NCBI RefSeq assembly: GCF_026686735.1
Contig: NZ_CP113432.1
Location: 434,001-498,000 of the forward strand
DNA length: 64,000 nucleotides
Source: Pseudomonas triclosanedens
GTDB taxonomy: Bacteria > Pseudomonadota > Gammaproteobacteria > Pseudomonadales > Pseudomonadaceae
Reading direction: 5' to 3'
The position numbers were made by a program, and so were the translations under genes. The notes beneath the pieces are model-generated. The model had not been told where the DNA came from. It saw only the letters and a list, made by a program, of their open reading frames with translations, and made no database searches. Of the stretch, positions 37,156 through 46,660 are shown piece by piece; position 1 is the stretch's first letter, and every line of letters starts with the position of its first letter.

Positions 37156-37275
37156 AGCTCTCCGCCGTCTTTCGTCGCACGCGCCTGGCGATCCCATCGC
37201 CGCGCGCCTAAGGTCAGGAAGACAGTAGCAGGCACCGTCGGGCGACCCCCAAGGTGCCGAGGAGGAGTGGCTGCC

Positions 37276-38649
37276 ATGAGCAACGAATCCCGCCCTGCGG
37301 TGCTCGACCTGATCGGCAATACCCCACTGGTCCGCGTCACGCGCTTCGATACCGGGCCTTGCACGTTGTTCCTCAAGCTCGAATCGCAGAACCCCGGCGG
37401 CTCCATCAAGGACCGCATCGGCGTCGCCATGATCGAAGCCGCCGAGCGCGATGGCAGGCTCAGGCCCGGCGGCGTGATCGTCGAGGCCACCGCCGGGAAC
37501 ACCGGGTTGGGCCTTGCGCTGGTCGGACGCGCCAAGGGCTATCGCGTGGTGCTGGTGGTGCCGGACAAGATGTCCACCGAGAAGGTCCTGCATCTGCGGG
37601 CGATGGGGGCCGAAGTGCACATCACCCGCTCGGATGTCGGCAAGGGCCATCCGGAGTACTACCAGGACGTTGCCGCGCGTCTGGCCAGGGAACTGCCCGA
37701 CGCCTTCTTTGCCGATCAGTTCAACAACCCGGCCAATCCGCTGGCACACGAATGCGGCACCGCGCCGGAAATATGGGCGCAGACAGGGCACGACCTGGAT
37801 GCCATCGTGGTCGGCGTTGGTTCCGGCGGCACGCTTACCGGCCTGACACGCTTTTTCCAGAAAGTACAGCCGGACCTTGAGATCGTGCTGGCCGACCCGG
37901 TCGGATCCATCATGGCCGAGTACTCGCGCTCCGGCCTGTTGGGCACACCCGGCTCCTGGGCAGTGGAAGGCATCGGCGAAGACTTCGTGCCGTCCATCGC
38001 CGATCTTTCCAGCGTCCGCCACGCCTACTCGATCAGCGATGAAGAGAGCTTCAGTACTGCCCGCGCGCTGCTGTGCAACGAAGGCATAGCTGCCGGCTCC
38101 TCCACCGGAACGCTGCTTGCCGCCGCGTTGCGCTTCTGTCGCGAACAGACCGAGCCCCGGCGCGTCGTCAGCCTGGTTTGCGACACCGGTACGCGCTACC
38201 TGTCGAAGATCTACAACGACCAATGGATGACTGACCAGGGCTTGTTGCAGCGCAAGCGCTACGGCGACCTGCGCGATATCGTGGCGCGACGTTTCGAGGA
38301 GGGGCGAGTGGTCAGCGTCGGCCCCGGCGACACACTGCTCACGGCGTTCCAGCGCATGCGCCTGGCGGATGTCTCGCAGTTGCCGGTGCTGGATAGCGGG
38401 CGGCTGGTGGGCGTGATCGACGAGTCCGACATTCTGCTGGGCGTGCACGACGATCCCGGCCATTTCCGCTGCGACGTTGCCAGCGCCATGAGTGACGCTC
38501 CGGAAACCCTCGCGCCCGGCGCCAGCCTCGCCGAGCTGGAAGCGGTGCTCGGTCGAGGGCTGGTCGCCATCATCGCCGACGCATCCGGCTTCCACGGACT
38601 CATTACCCGATTCGACCTGCTCAACCATCTGCGGAGGACTCTCGCATGA
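37276..38649 (+). CDS. cbs: Cystathionine beta-synthase
   Basis: A 457-residue PLP enzyme that condenses homocysteine and serine to cystathionine in the reverse transsulfuration route. The PLP lysine is Lys45 in GGSIKDRIG, and the phosphate-binding loop is GVGSGGTLTG. Two CBS domains occupy about residues 330-457, as in eukaryotic-type enzymes. The start at 37276 has GGAGGA nine bases ahead; a GTG nine bases earlier is rejected. It overlaps the gamma-lyase gene by four bases. Confidence 0.92.
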   Translation: MSNESRPAVLDLIGNTPLVRVTRFDTGPCTLFLKLESQNPGGSIKDRIGVAMIEAAERDGRLRPGGVIVEATAGNTGLGLALVGRAKGYRVVLVVPDKMSTEKVLHLRAMGAEVHITRSDVGKGHPEYYQDVAARLARELPDAFFADQFNNPANPLAHECGTAPEIWAQTGHDLDAIVVGVGSGGTLTGLTRFFQKVQPDLEIVLADPVGSIMAEYSRSGLLGTPGSWAVEGIGEDFVPSIADLSSVRHAYSISDEESFSTARALLCNEGIAAGSSTGTLLAAALRFCREQTEPRRVVSLVCDTGTRYLSKIYNDQWMTDQGLLQRKRYGDLRDIVARRFEEGRVVSVGPGDTLLTAFQRMRLADVSQLPVLDSGRLVGVIDESDILLGVHDDPGHFRCDVASAMSDAPETLAPGASLAELEAVLGRGLVAIIADASGFHGLITRFDLLNHLRRTLA

Positions 38650-39815
38650 GCCAGCACGACGACCGCCTCGGTTTCGCCACCCGGGTGATTCATGCCGGGC
38701 AGGAACCCGACCCGTCCACCGGGGCGATCATGCCGCCGATCTACGCCAACTCCACCTATCGCCAGGACAGTCCCGGCGTGCACAAGGGGCTGGACTACGG
38801 GCGCTCGCACAACCCCACGCGCTGGGCGCTGGAGCGCTGCGTGGCAGACCTGGAGGGTGGCAGCAAGGCGTTCGCCTTCGCCTCCGGGCTGGCGGCGATT
38901 TCAGCAGTGCTGGAGCTGCTCGACGCGGGATCGCACGTCGTTTCCGGCAACGACCTCTACGGCGGCACCTTCCGCCTGTTCGAGCGCGTGCGCCGGCGCA
39001 GCGCCGGGCATGATTTCCACTTCGCCGACCTGGCCCAGCCTGGCGCTCTGGAGGCGGCGATTACCGACAAGACCCGCATGGTCTGGGTGGAAACCCCGAG
39101 CAACCCGCTGCTGCGCCTGACTGACCTTGCCGTCATCGCCCGCACCTGCCGCGAGCGCGGCATCCTCTGCGTGGCCGACAACACCTTCGCCAGCCCTTAT
39201 GTGCAGCGCCCGCTGGACTTGGGGTTCGACATCGTCGTGCACTCCACCACCAAGTACCTCAACGGTCACTCCGATGTCATCGGCGGCATCGCCATCGTCG
39301 GCGACAACCCCGACCTCGCCGAGCGTCTGGGCTTCCTGCAGAACTCGGTAGGCGCCATCGCCGGCCCGTTCGACGCCTTCCTCACCCTGCGTGGGGTGAA
39401 GACTCTGGCGCTGCGCATGGAGCGCCACTGCGTCAATGCGCTGGAGCTGGCCAAGTGGCTGGAGCAGCAGCCGCAGGTTAGGCGCGTCTACTACCCCGGC
39501 CTGGCCTCGCACCCGCAGCACGAACTGGCGCGCAGGCAGATGAAGGGCTTCGGCGGGATGATCTCGCTGGACCTGGATACCGATCTGGCGGGTTCGAAGC
39601 GTTTCCTGGAGAACGTCCGACTGTTTGCCCTGGCGGAAAGTCTCGGCGGCGTGGAAAGCCTGATCGAACATCCGGCGATCATGACCCATGCCAGCATCCC
39701 GCCGGAAAACCGCGCGGCGCTTGGCATTGGCGATTCGCTGATTCGCCTGTCGGTGGGCGTAGAGGATGTGGAGGATCTGCGCGCCGACCTGGCCAAGGCG
39801 CTGGCGATGATTTGA
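38646..39815 (+). CDS. Cystathionine gamma-lyase / Cys-Met metabolism PLP enzyme
   Basis: A 389-residue fold-type I PLP enzyme. The PLP lysine is Lys203 in HSTTKYLNGHSD, and the active-site loop YGRSHNPTRW is near residue 51. Paired with cystathionine beta-synthase and overlapping it by four bases, it should cleave cystathionine to cysteine, completing methionine-to-cysteine conversion. Family members also act as cystathionine gamma-synthases, so the exact reaction rests on context. A terminator follows, shared with pyrC'. Confidence 0.88.
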   Translation: MSQHDDRLGFATRVIHAGQEPDPSTGAIMPPIYANSTYRQDSPGVHKGLDYGRSHNPTRWALERCVADLEGGSKAFAFASGLAAISAVLELLDAGSHVVSGNDLYGGTFRLFERVRRRSAGHDFHFADLAQPGALEAAITDKTRMVWVETPSNPLLRLTDLAVIARTCRERGILCVADNTFASPYVQRPLDLGFDIVVHSTTKYLNGHSDVIGGIAIVGDNPDLAERLGFLQNSVGAIAGPFDAFLTLRGVKTLALRMERHCVNALELAKWLEQQPQVRRVYYPGLASHPQHELARRQMKGFGGMISLDLDTDLAGSKRFLENVRLFALAESLGGVESLIEHPAIMTHASIPPENRAALGIGDSLIRLSVGVEDVEDLRADLAKALAMI

Positions 39816-39947
39816 AATTCAGGGTGCCGGATGGGGGCCGTTCCGCTCCACCGATCCTGCGTCTGGTGCATTCCGAAAGACGGGGCCCGCCGCGAAGGAT
39901 TTCGCAGACAAGCTCGACCCCGCATGAGGTTCGCCGCATCAAAAGAG

Positions 39948-39973
39948 AAAGCCCGCCGATTGGCGGGCTTTTT
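39948..39973. terminator. Bidirectional intrinsic terminator
   Basis: AAAGCCCGCC and GGCGGGCTTT form a ten-pair stem around GATT; A residues precede and T residues follow it, so it can stop both the gamma-lyase transcript and the converging pyr operon. Confidence 0.88.
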
Positions 39974-39990
39974 CATGCAACAGCGCAGCG

Positions 39991-41262
39991 TTACACCGCG
40001 TGGACGATATGCCCGTCCACCAGGGTGCAGCGCACCACGCTCGGCAGGCAGTGGCCGAGGAACGGGCAGTTCTGGCCACGTGAGTGCCAGGTCTCACCTG
40101 CGAGGGTCTGGCCGTCGGCCTCGAACAGCACCACGTCGGCAGCCGCGCCCACTGCCAGCTTGCCGGCCGGCAGGCGCAGCGCCGCGGCTGGGCCGCTGGA
40201 TAGGCGTTCGAGCAGTGTCGGCAGGTCGAGCAGGCCGTCCTGAACCAGCGTCATCGCCAGTGGCAGCAGCAGTTCGACGCTGCTGATGCCAGGGTCGGTC
40301 GCTGCGAACGGTGCGTTCTTGGCGTCCGCTTCGTGGGGCTGGTGATGGCTGGCGATGGCCTGGATCACACCGCTCTTCACCGCTTCGCGCAGGGCGTCGC
40401 GGTCCTTGTGGGAGCGCAGCGGCGGCTGTACGTGGTACAGGCTGGAGAAGTCCGCCAATGCCTCGTCGGTGAGGATCAACTGGTACAGCGCGACGTCGGC
40501 GGTGACCGGCAGGCCGCGAGCCTGGGCCTGGGCTATCAGTTCGACGCCGCGGGCGCTGGTCAGTTGACTGAAGTGAGCGCGCACGCCGGCCTGTTCGACC
40601 AGCAGCAGGTTGCGCGCCAGCGCCACGGTCTCGGCGGTTTCCGGGATGCCGGCCAGGCCACGGAAGCTGGCGGTCGGGCCTTCGTGGGCAAGGCCGCCTT
40701 CGGCCAGGTCGGCGTCCTGGGAGGTGAAGATCACAGTCAGGTCGAAGGTGGCTGCGTATTCCAGCGAGCGCAGCAGAACGCGGTTGCTGGCCATCGGCGC
40801 CAGGCCGTTGGTGAAGGCTACGCAGCCTGCGTCGCGCAGGGCGACCAGCTCGGACAGTTGCTCGCCGGCCAGGCCCTTGGTCAGCGCCCCAATGGGGAAG
40901 ACCTTGGCATTGCCGGCTTCGCGGGCACGGTCGAGGATCAGTTCGGCGACGGCGGGGGTATCCAGCACCGGCCTGGTCTGCGGCGGGAAGCACAGGCTGG
41001 TGACGCCACCGGCGGCGGCGGCGCGGGTTTCGCTCTCGATACTGCCCTTGCGGCTATAGCCCGGCTCGCGCAGGGCGACGCTCAGGTCCACCAGGCCGGG
41101 CGCGGCGATCAGGCCGGCTGCGTCGATTTCCTGGGCGGCGTGGAAACCTTCGGGAGCGTCGCCGATAGCGACGATGCGGCCGGCCTCGATGTGCAGGTCG
41201 CAGATCTTGTCCAGGCCGGCGGCCGGGTCGATCAGGTGGGCGCCACGAATACTGACGGTCAT
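39991..41262 (-). CDS. pyrC': Non-catalytic dihydroorotase-like subunit of aspartate transcarbamoylase
   Basis: A 423-residue amidohydrolase-fold protein. Active dihydroorotases have two metal-binding His in a DxHxHLREPG motif; here it reads [10 protein letters not shown] (residues 59-68), so Ser61 and Ala63 replace them. It is thus the inactive PyrC' (PyrX) that assembles with PyrB into the dodecameric pseudomonad ATCase. It overlaps pyrB by four bases, in line with fixed stoichiometry. A functional dihydroorotase must be encoded elsewhere. Confidence 0.93.
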   Translation of the reverse strand: MTVSIRGAHLIDPAAGLDKICDLHIEAGRIVAIGDAPEGFHAAQEIDAAGLIAAPGLVDLSVALREPGYSRKGSIESETRAAAAGGVTSLCFPPQTRPVLDTPAVAELILDRAREAGNAKVFPIGALTKGLAGEQLSELVALRDAGCVAFTNGLAPMASNRVLLRSLEYAATFDLTVIFTSQDADLAEGGLAHEGPTASFRGLAGIPETAETVALARNLLLVEQAGVRAHFSQLTSARGVELIAQAQARGLPVTADVALYQLILTDEALADFSSLYHVQPPLRSHKDRDALREAVKSGVIQAIASHHQPHEADAKNAPFAATDPGISSVELLLPLAMTLVQDGLLDLPTLLERLSSGPAAALRLPAGKLAVGAAADVVLFEADGQTLAGETWHSRGQNCPFLGHCLPSVVRCTLVDGHIVHAV

Positions 41263-42263
41263 TGCGCGTCCTCCTGTTCCAGCTGTCGTTGGGCGTTCTG
41301 GCCGCTCATGGCCATGGAGAGCACGGCCATGCGGATGGCGATGCCGTAGGTGACCTGATTGAGGATCACCGACTGCTCGCCGTCGGCGACAGCGGAATCG
41401 ATCTCCACTCCACGGTTGATCGGGCCGGGGTGCATGACGATGGCGTCGGGCTTGGCCAGCTTCAGGCGCTTCCGGGTCAGACCATAGAGCCTGAAGAACT
41501 CGCCCTCGCTGGGTAGCAGGCCGCCAGCCATGCGCTCGCGCTGCAGGCGCAGCATGATGATCACGTCGACGTCCTTCAAGCCCTCGTTGGCGTCGGTGTA
41601 GACCTTCACGCCGTACTGCTCTTCCAGCCCCACCGGCAGGAGGGTGCGCGGGGCGATGACGCGGATGTCCGGGCAGCCCAGCGTCTTCAATGCCAGCATG
41701 TCGGAGCGTGCGACGCGCGAGTGCAGGATGTCGCCGACGATGGCGACCGAGAGGTTCTCGAAGCTGCCCTTGTGGCGGCGGATGGTGAGCATGTCGAGCA
41801 TGCCCTGGGTCGGGTGGCCGTGGCGACCATCGCCGCCGTTGATCACGGCGACATTGGGGCTGACGTGCTCGGCAATGAAATGCGCGGCACCCGAGTCGCT
41901 GTGGCGCACGACGAACATGTCGGCAGCCATCGCTTCCAGGTTGCGCAGGGTATCGGTGAGGGTTTCGCCCTTGCTGGTCGAGGAGGTCGATACGTTCAGC
42001 GAGATGACGTCAGCGGACAGACGCTGGGCGGCAAGCTCGAAGGTGGTACGAGTGCGCGTGGAGTTCTCGAAGAACACGTTGCACACGGTCTTGCCACGCA
42101 GCAGCGGGACTTTCTTCACCGCGCGGGCGCCGACTTCGAGGAAGGAGTCGGCGGTATCGAGGATTTCGGTCAGCAGTTCGCGGGACAACCCGTCGAGCGA
42201 GAGAAAGTGGCGCAGCTGGCCCAGATCGTTGAGCTGCAGCGGGCGCTTGGCGTCGGTCGGCAT
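41259..42263 (-). CDS. pyrB: Aspartate carbamoyltransferase catalytic subunit
   Basis: A 334-residue enzyme of pyrimidine synthesis that joins carbamoyl phosphate and aspartate. The carbamoyl phosphate loop Ser68-Thr-Arg-Thr71 ([10 protein letters not shown]), [12 protein letters not shown] and MLRLQRERM are intact. The extra N-terminal residues compared with E. coli PyrB are typical of the Pseudomonas enzyme that needs PyrC'. It lies 45 bp after pyrR. Confidence 0.96.
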   Translation of the reverse strand: MPTDAKRPLQLNDLGQLRHFLSLDGLSRELLTEILDTADSFLEVGARAVKKVPLLRGKTVCNVFFENSTRTRTTFELAAQRLSADVISLNVSTSSTSKGETLTDTLRNLEAMAADMFVVRHSDSGAAHFIAEHVSPNVAVINGGDGRHGHPTQGMLDMLTIRRHKGSFENLSVAIVGDILHSRVARSDMLALKTLGCPDIRVIAPRTLLPVGLEEQYGVKVYTDANEGLKDVDVIIMLRLQRERMAGGLLPSEGEFFRLYGLTRKRLKLAKPDAIVMHPGPINRGVEIDSAVADGEQSVILNQVTYGIAIRMAVLSMAMSGQNAQRQLEQEDAQ

Positions 42264-42308
42264 GTGGCAGGCCCTGAAAGTAGGAGGTGGATGTCCGGGC
42301 GCGCGGGG

Positions 42309-42821
42309 TTACAGCGCTGGGCTGAGAAGCGTGCGCTCGAGGACGAGTGGTGCGGGACCACGCAATTTTACCCGCTCGTTGGGGGCCAGCGACAGGGTTT
42401 CGCCGACCACATCCGGACGAATCGGCAGTTCGCGGGCGTTCAGGTCGAGCAGGCAGACCAGAGTTACGCTGGCCGGACGCCCATAGTCGAACAGTTCGTT
42501 GAGCGCCGCGCGAATGGTACGGCCGCTCATCAGCACGTCATCCACCAGCACCAGATGCTGGCCATCGATGTCGAACGGCAGTTCCGACGGGCGCACCTGT
42601 GGGTGCAGGCCGCTGCGGGTGAAGTCGTCGCGGTAGAAGGATACGTCGAGGATGCCGAGGATCTCGTCGCTACCCAGTTCCTTGAGCAATTGCTGGGCGA
42701 CCCAGATGCCGCCGGTGTGGATGCCGACGAAGCGCGGCGAGTCGATACCGCGTTGCGCCAGGTAGTTGCGCAGGTCGGTAGCCATGCGGGGGAGGAGTTC
42801 GGCGGGGCTGGGCAGGGTCAT
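42309..42821 (-). CDS. pyrR: Bifunctional pyr regulator / uracil phosphoribosyltransferase PyrR
   Basis: A 170-residue phosphoribosyltransferase-fold protein. The PRPP-binding motif [17 protein letters not shown] (near residue 95) is intact. In Pseudomonas PyrR acts with the downstream pyrB-pyrC' genes as a regulator of pyrimidine synthesis. The start is 139 bp after yqgF. Confidence 0.93.
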   Translation of the reverse strand: MTLPSPAELLPRMATDLRNYLAQRGIDSPRFVGIHTGGIWVAQQLLKELGSDEILGILDVSFYRDDFTRSGLHPQVRPSELPFDIDGQHLVLVDDVLMSGRTIRAALNELFDYGRPASVTLVCLLDLNARELPIRPDVVGETLSLAPNERVKLRGPAPLVLERTLLSPAL

Positions 42822-42960
42822 GACGTCTCCGGTTCGGTTGGCGAGGCCACCCGGCGCGGGCGGCCATCGGGGCGGACCGTTCCGGGAAGGAGTGGTCCGG
42901 CAAGCTTAGTGGGTTTCGCACCCTTGGCGCTGCCATAGGTCAAGGGTGCGCTGCCGCGGA

Positions 42961-43395
42961 TCAGGCGGGGGGATGTTCGGCCAGCCAGCCCTCCAGCAAC
43001 AGGGCGGCGGCCAGGGCGTCCACTGGCCGCTCGCGGTAGCCGTCGCGCTGGCCCTGTGCCAGGCGTTCACCCTTGGCTGCGTAAGTGGTCAGGCGTTCGT
43101 CGTGGGTATGAACCGGCAGGTTGTAGCGGCCATTCAGGCGGCGTGCGAACTTCTCGGCGCGCTCGCTCATCTCGCTGGGGGTGCCGTCCATGTTCAGCGG
43201 CAGGCCGACGACGATGGCGTCGGGCTGCCATTCCTTTATCAGTGCTTCGACGCGATTCCAGTCCGGCACGCCGTTCTGCGCCTTGAGCACGCAGAGCTCG
43301 CGGGCCTGGCCGGTGATGGCCTGACCGACCGCGACGCCGATCTGTTTGGTCCCGTAGTCGAAACCGAGCAGCAGACGCAGGGGCTTGGCGCTCAT
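42961..43395 (-). CDS. yqgF: Putative pre-16S rRNA nuclease YqgF/RuvX
   Basis: A 144-residue RNase H-fold protein implicated in maturing the 5' end of 16S rRNA. The N-terminal LLGFDYGTKQIGVA motif with its catalytic Asp, and the segment DAIVVGLPLNMDGTPSEM, are clear. The ATG overlaps the algH stop by one base. Confidence 0.94.
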   Translation of the reverse strand: MSAKPLRLLLGFDYGTKQIGVAVGQAITGQARELCVLKAQNGVPDWNRVEALIKEWQPDAIVVGLPLNMDGTPSEMSERAEKFARRLNGRYNLPVHTHDERLTTYAAKGERLAQGQRDGYRERPVDALAAALLLEGWLAEHPPA

Positions 43396-43964
43396 CAGGC
43401 GTGCCCGGCCTGGGCAGTGAGCAGGTTGAGGTTGACGCCCAGGCGTTCGGCGGCGGCGGAGAGGCGCTGCTCGGTCGGCGTGTCGAAGAGTACCGCCGGG
43501 TCAGCCGGGCATGTCAGCCAGGCGTTGTCGGCGAGTTCCGCTTCCAGTTGGCCCGCGTCCCAGCCAGCGTAGCCGAGGGTTATCAGGTGTTGGGCGGGCC
43601 CGCTGCCGTCGGCGATGGCGAACAGCACGTCCTGAGACGTAGAGAGCGACAGTTCGCCCAGTTCCAGTGTGGCCTGATAGGTGCGTCCGGCCGGGTGGAG
43701 AACGAAACCTCGGTCGGTCTGTACCGGCCCGCCGCTGTAGATGGTGACGCCCTGGCAGCGCGCTGGTGGCAGCTCGTCCGGGCGCAACTGTTCGAGCACG
43801 TCGGAGAGACTCAGGCCGCTGGGGCGATTGATCACCAGGCCCATCGCACCCTGATCGTTGTGTTCGACGAGGTAGGTGACAGTCTGGGCGAAGTTCGGGT
43901 CCACCATGTGCGGCATGGCAATCAGGAAGTGATGCTTGAGAGAACTGGGGGCTGCGCTTTTCAT
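43395..43964 (-). CDS. algH: AlgH / UPF0301 family protein
   Basis: A 189-residue soluble protein identified by FLIAMPHMVDPNFAQTVTYL near the N terminus and the central MGLVINRPSG. AlgH was first linked to alginate regulation, but its biochemical role is unsettled. The start at 43964 gives the known length of PA0405; the longer frame upstream overlaps tonB. It is coupled to yqgF by a one-base overlap and follows the tonB gene by 62 bp. Confidence 0.92.
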   Translation of the reverse strand: MKSAAPSSLKHHFLIAMPHMVDPNFAQTVTYLVEHNDQGAMGLVINRPSGLSLSDVLEQLRPDELPPARCQGVTIYSGGPVQTDRGFVLHPAGRTYQATLELGELSLSTSQDVLFAIADGSGPAQHLITLGYAGWDAGQLEAELADNAWLTCPADPAVLFDTPTEQRLSAAAERLGVNLNLLTAQAGHA

Positions 43965-44026
43965 GCTGGCTAGTTTCAGGCCTGTGGCCTGGCGGAGCAA
44001 GACTGGAAAGTGCCAGTGGGGGAGTA

Positions 44027-44932
44027 TTACCGGCTGGAGAGGCGGTCGCCGCGCTCGAAGCGCCAGGTGCGGATGATTTCCAGGCGGTCGATGTCCGAAA
44101 GATCGCCACTGAAGGGGGCGAACGGTGCGGCCAGGCGGACGATACGCTGGGCTGCCTGGTCGAGCGTGGGCTGACCGGAGGATTCCAGCACCTGCACTTC
44201 GTAGAGCGAACCATCGCGGTTGATCGATACCAGCAGGCGCAGGCTGCCATAGATGCGTTGGCGACGGGCTTCGTCCGGGTAGTTCAGGTTGCCGATGCGC
44301 TCGATCTTCTTGCGCCACTCTTCCTTATACCAGGCGCCCTTGTCGCGCATGGTCGAGGCGGCGCTCAGGCGGTGGATGCGTGGGCGCTTGGCATAGGCCT
44401 GCTGCTCGCGGGCCAGGTCGGCTTCAAGGCTGGAGATCTGCGCAGACAACTGGCTGGAGTCGAACTGCGGGGCTGGCTTGGCGACGTTTTCCGCCTTTGG
44501 TGTCTGCGGCTTGGCCTGCACCTTGTCCGGACGCGGGCTGCGGGTGGCAACGGCGGTCTTGGGCGATTCCGGGCTCGTGGCCTGCTTCGGCGTAGCCGGC
44601 GGCGCGACCTTCTTCACCTCGGTGTCGTGGAACGGCGCCTGCTCGGTGGTCTTGGGAACCGCCTTGTGCTCCAGGGTACCGCTGCCCTGCTGGTTCATCT
44701 GGGCGAGGTAGTCGGCCTTTTCGGGCGCTTTTTCGCTCTTGAAGCTGGCGAGGGTGATCTCCAGGGTTTTGCTCTGCTGGCTCGGCGCGGGCATGGTGAA
44801 GCCCACGCCGAGGAGCACGGCCACATGCAGAATGGCCGCGACGAACAGGGTGAAACCCAGCCGGTCCGCCGGGCGTACGCCGGAGGACACAGGGAAGTCT
44901 GGATGGGTTGCAGCGTTCATCGCGGGTCGCAT
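44027..44932 (-). CDS. tonB3: TonB family energy transducer (TonB3 type)
   Basis: A 301-residue protein with an N-terminal inner-membrane helix (about 26-46), a Pro/Lys-rich periplasmic spacer (about 90-165), a helical stretch rich in Gln and Ala, and a C-terminal TonB domain. The domain carries NLNYPDEARRQRIYGSLRLLVSINRDG. In P. aeruginosa TonB3 affects twitching motility and pilus assembly rather than iron uptake, and it lies close to the Pil-Chp cluster here too. ATG at 44920 is an alternative start. Confidence 0.88.
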   Translation of the reverse strand: MRPAMNAATHPDFPVSSGVRPADRLGFTLFVAAILHVAVLLGVGFTMPAPSQQSKTLEITLASFKSEKAPEKADYLAQMNQQGSGTLEHKAVPKTTEQAPFHDTEVKKVAPPATPKQATSPESPKTAVATRSPRPDKVQAKPQTPKAENVAKPAPQFDSSQLSAQISSLEADLAREQQAYAKRPRIHRLSAASTMRDKGAWYKEEWRKKIERIGNLNYPDEARRQRIYGSLRLLVSINRDGSLYEVQVLESSGQPTLDQAAQRIVRLAAPFAPFSGDLSDIDRLEIIRTWRFERGDRLSSR

Positions 44933-44974
44933 AGGCCAAAGTTGGCGAAGTCTGCCGACGAGTATTGGAAAAGT

Positions 44975-45937
44975 CTATGACGCACTGCGCGCCTTGAGCT
45001 TTTCCTCGATGACCGTCATCAGTCGTTCGCCGATGCGGGTGTCGTAGGCGGAATCGATTTCGCGGATGCAGGTCGGGCTGGTCACGTTGATCTCGGTGAG
45101 GTTCTCGCCGATCACGTCCAGGCCGACGAACAGCAGGCCGCGCTTGCGCAGTTCCGGGCCGACTTCACTGGCGATCCAGCGATCGCGCTCTGACAGCGGC
45201 TGAGCCACGCCGCGACCGCCGGCGGCCAGGTTGCCGCGAGTCTCGCCCTGGGCCGGGATGCGCGCCAGGCAGTATTCCACCGGCTCGCCATCGATCATCA
45301 GGATGCGCTTGTCGCCGTCCTTGATCGCCGGCAGGTAGCGCTGCGCCATGATCTGCTGGCGGCCATGCTGGGTAAGGGTTTCGAGGATCACCGAAAGGTT
45401 CGGGTCGCCTTCGCGGTGGCGGAAGATCATCGATCCGCCCATGCCATCGAGGGGTTTGAGAATGATGTCACGATGCTCCGAGGCAAACTCGCGCAGAATG
45501 TCTGGCCGTCGGCTTACTACCGTCGGGGGAGTGCACTGGGGAAACAGGGTTGCGAACAGCTTCTCGTTGCAGTCACGCAGACTCTGCGGACGGTTCACGA
45601 TCAGAGTGCCGGAGCGTTCGGCCTGTTCCAGCAGGTAGGTGGAGTAGACGAACTCGTTGTCGAAGGGCGGATCCTTGCGCATCAGAATTACGTCGAGGTC
45701 CGACAGCGGCAGATCAGCTTCCTCTCCCAGTTCGAACCAGTGTGAAGCGTCGTAGAACACCTTGAGAGGGCGCATGCGGGCGCGAGCCTCGCTCGCTTTC
45801 TGGTAAAGGTCCTGCTGTTCCATGTAGAACAGCGACCAACCGCGAGCCTGGGCTGCCAGGAGCATGGCCAGGGAGCTGTCCTTCTTGAAGTTGATCTGCG
45901 CGATGGGGTCCATCACGATCCCGAGACGTACGCTCAT
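44975..45937 (-). CDS. gshB: Glutathione synthetase
   Basis: A 320-residue ATP-grasp enzyme that adds glycine to gamma-glutamylcysteine. Motifs include MRKDPPFDNEFVY, the ATP-binding DIILKPLDGMGG and the C-terminal INVTSPTCIREID. First gene of the minus-strand run gshB-tonB3-algH-yqgF-pyrR-pyrB-pyrC'. It is divergent from pilG with 270 bp between the starts. Confidence 0.96.
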   Translation of the reverse strand: MSVRLGIVMDPIAQINFKKDSSLAMLLAAQARGWSLFYMEQQDLYQKASEARARMRPLKVFYDASHWFELGEEADLPLSDLDVILMRKDPPFDNEFVYSTYLLEQAERSGTLIVNRPQSLRDCNEKLFATLFPQCTPPTVVSRRPDILREFASEHRDIILKPLDGMGGSMIFRHREGDPNLSVILETLTQHGRQQIMAQRYLPAIKDGDKRILMIDGEPVEYCLARIPAQGETRGNLAAGGRGVAQPLSERDRWIASEVGPELRKRGLLFVGLDVIGENLTEINVTSPTCIREIDSAYDTRIGERLMTVIEEKLKARSAS

Positions 45938-46080
45938 GGGATGTCCTCACTAGGCTGGAAGGTGCGGCGAAGACCGCTACCGGAACGACGAAAAAAGGAA
46001 GCTCAGGGTGGCGCTGGATATGCGCTCGGTCAAGGAAAAAGCCTGCGGGTTTGGGGTGTTATGGCCGGAAATTGCGGGGC

Positions 46081-46124
46081 GTGGTAAAGATTCTGACGAT
46101 TGTGGTAAAAGGTTCCCACGATTG
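46081..46124. repeat. Tandem direct repeat upstream of pilG
   Basis: Two adjacent copies (46081-46102 and 46102-46124) each begin GTGGTAAA and end ACGATTG, with a divergent middle. The period is 21 bp, two helical turns. They lie about 20-60 bp ahead of the predicted pilG promoter, where an activator would bind. Confidence 0.6.
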
Positions 46125-46140
46125 GGTCGCAGCCCGACGG

Positions 46141-46168
46141 TGGCAGGGTGTTCGCGCCCTGATATAAA
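46141..46168 (+). promoter_or_regulatory. Predicted promoter of the pilGHIJK-chp operon
   Basis: TGGCAG (-35-like) and TATAAA (-10) are 16 bp apart, about 40 bp before the pilG ATG. The same segment also contains GG-N10-GC (46142-46155), so a sigma-54 type reading cannot be fully excluded. Confidence 0.4.
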
Positions 46169-46207
46169 AAAGCGGAATAACGATTCACCGAGATGGTAAG
46201 GGCGAAC

Positions 46208-46615
46208 ATGGAACAGCATTCCGACGGTTTGAAAGTGATGGTGATCGACGACTCCAAGACGATTCGTCGCACTGCGGAAACCCTGCTGAAGAAAGTGGGC
46301 TGCGATGTCATCACAGCCATCGATGGCTTCGACGCGCTGGCGAAGATCGCCGATACCCATCCGAACATCATTTTCGTCGACATCATGATGCCGCGCCTGG
46401 ATGGCTATCAGACCTGCGCCCTGATCAAGAACAACAGTGCATTCAAATCCACGCCGGTGATCATGCTGTCCTCCAAGGACGGCCTGTTCGACAAGGCCAA
46501 GGGTCGAATCGTCGGTTCCGATCAGTACCTCACCAAGCCCTTCAGCAAGGAAGAACTGCTCGGCGCGATCAAGACTCATGTGCCCGACTTCACCCCGGTG
46601 GAGCACGCTTCCTGA
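46208..46615 (+). CDS. pilG: Twitching motility response regulator PilG
   Basis: A 135-residue stand-alone CheY-like receiver. The phosphorylation Asp58 lies in VDIMMPRLDG, the acid pair is Asp14-Asp15, and Lys110 completes the site. PilG promotes pilus extension and, through FimL/FimV links, cAMP synthesis by CyaB. The start at 46208 gives the known length. First gene of the Pil-Chp cluster; its promoter region holds a tandem repeat. Confidence 0.96.
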   Translation: MEQHSDGLKVMVIDDSKTIRRTAETLLKKVGCDVITAIDGFDALAKIADTHPNIIFVDIMMPRLDGYQTCALIKNNSAFKSTPVIMLSSKDGLFDKAKGRIVGSDQYLTKPFSKEELLGAIKTHVPDFTPVEHAS

Positions 46616-46660
46616 AGTCCGGCTCCGCGCCGGTGACGCCTTTTCCGTATGGGGACCCCA

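Noticed and set aside
34658..37180. 840-codon minus-strand frame across pilT, pilU and the TM2 gene
   Set aside because: The three plus-strand genes are unmistakable; the antisense frame runs through a terminator and has shadow-like composition.
46141..46155. Sigma-54 type promoter (GG-N10-GC) before pilG
   Set aside because: Spacing fits but the -12 half is poor and a plausible sigma-70 -10 lies directly downstream; not enough to call it.
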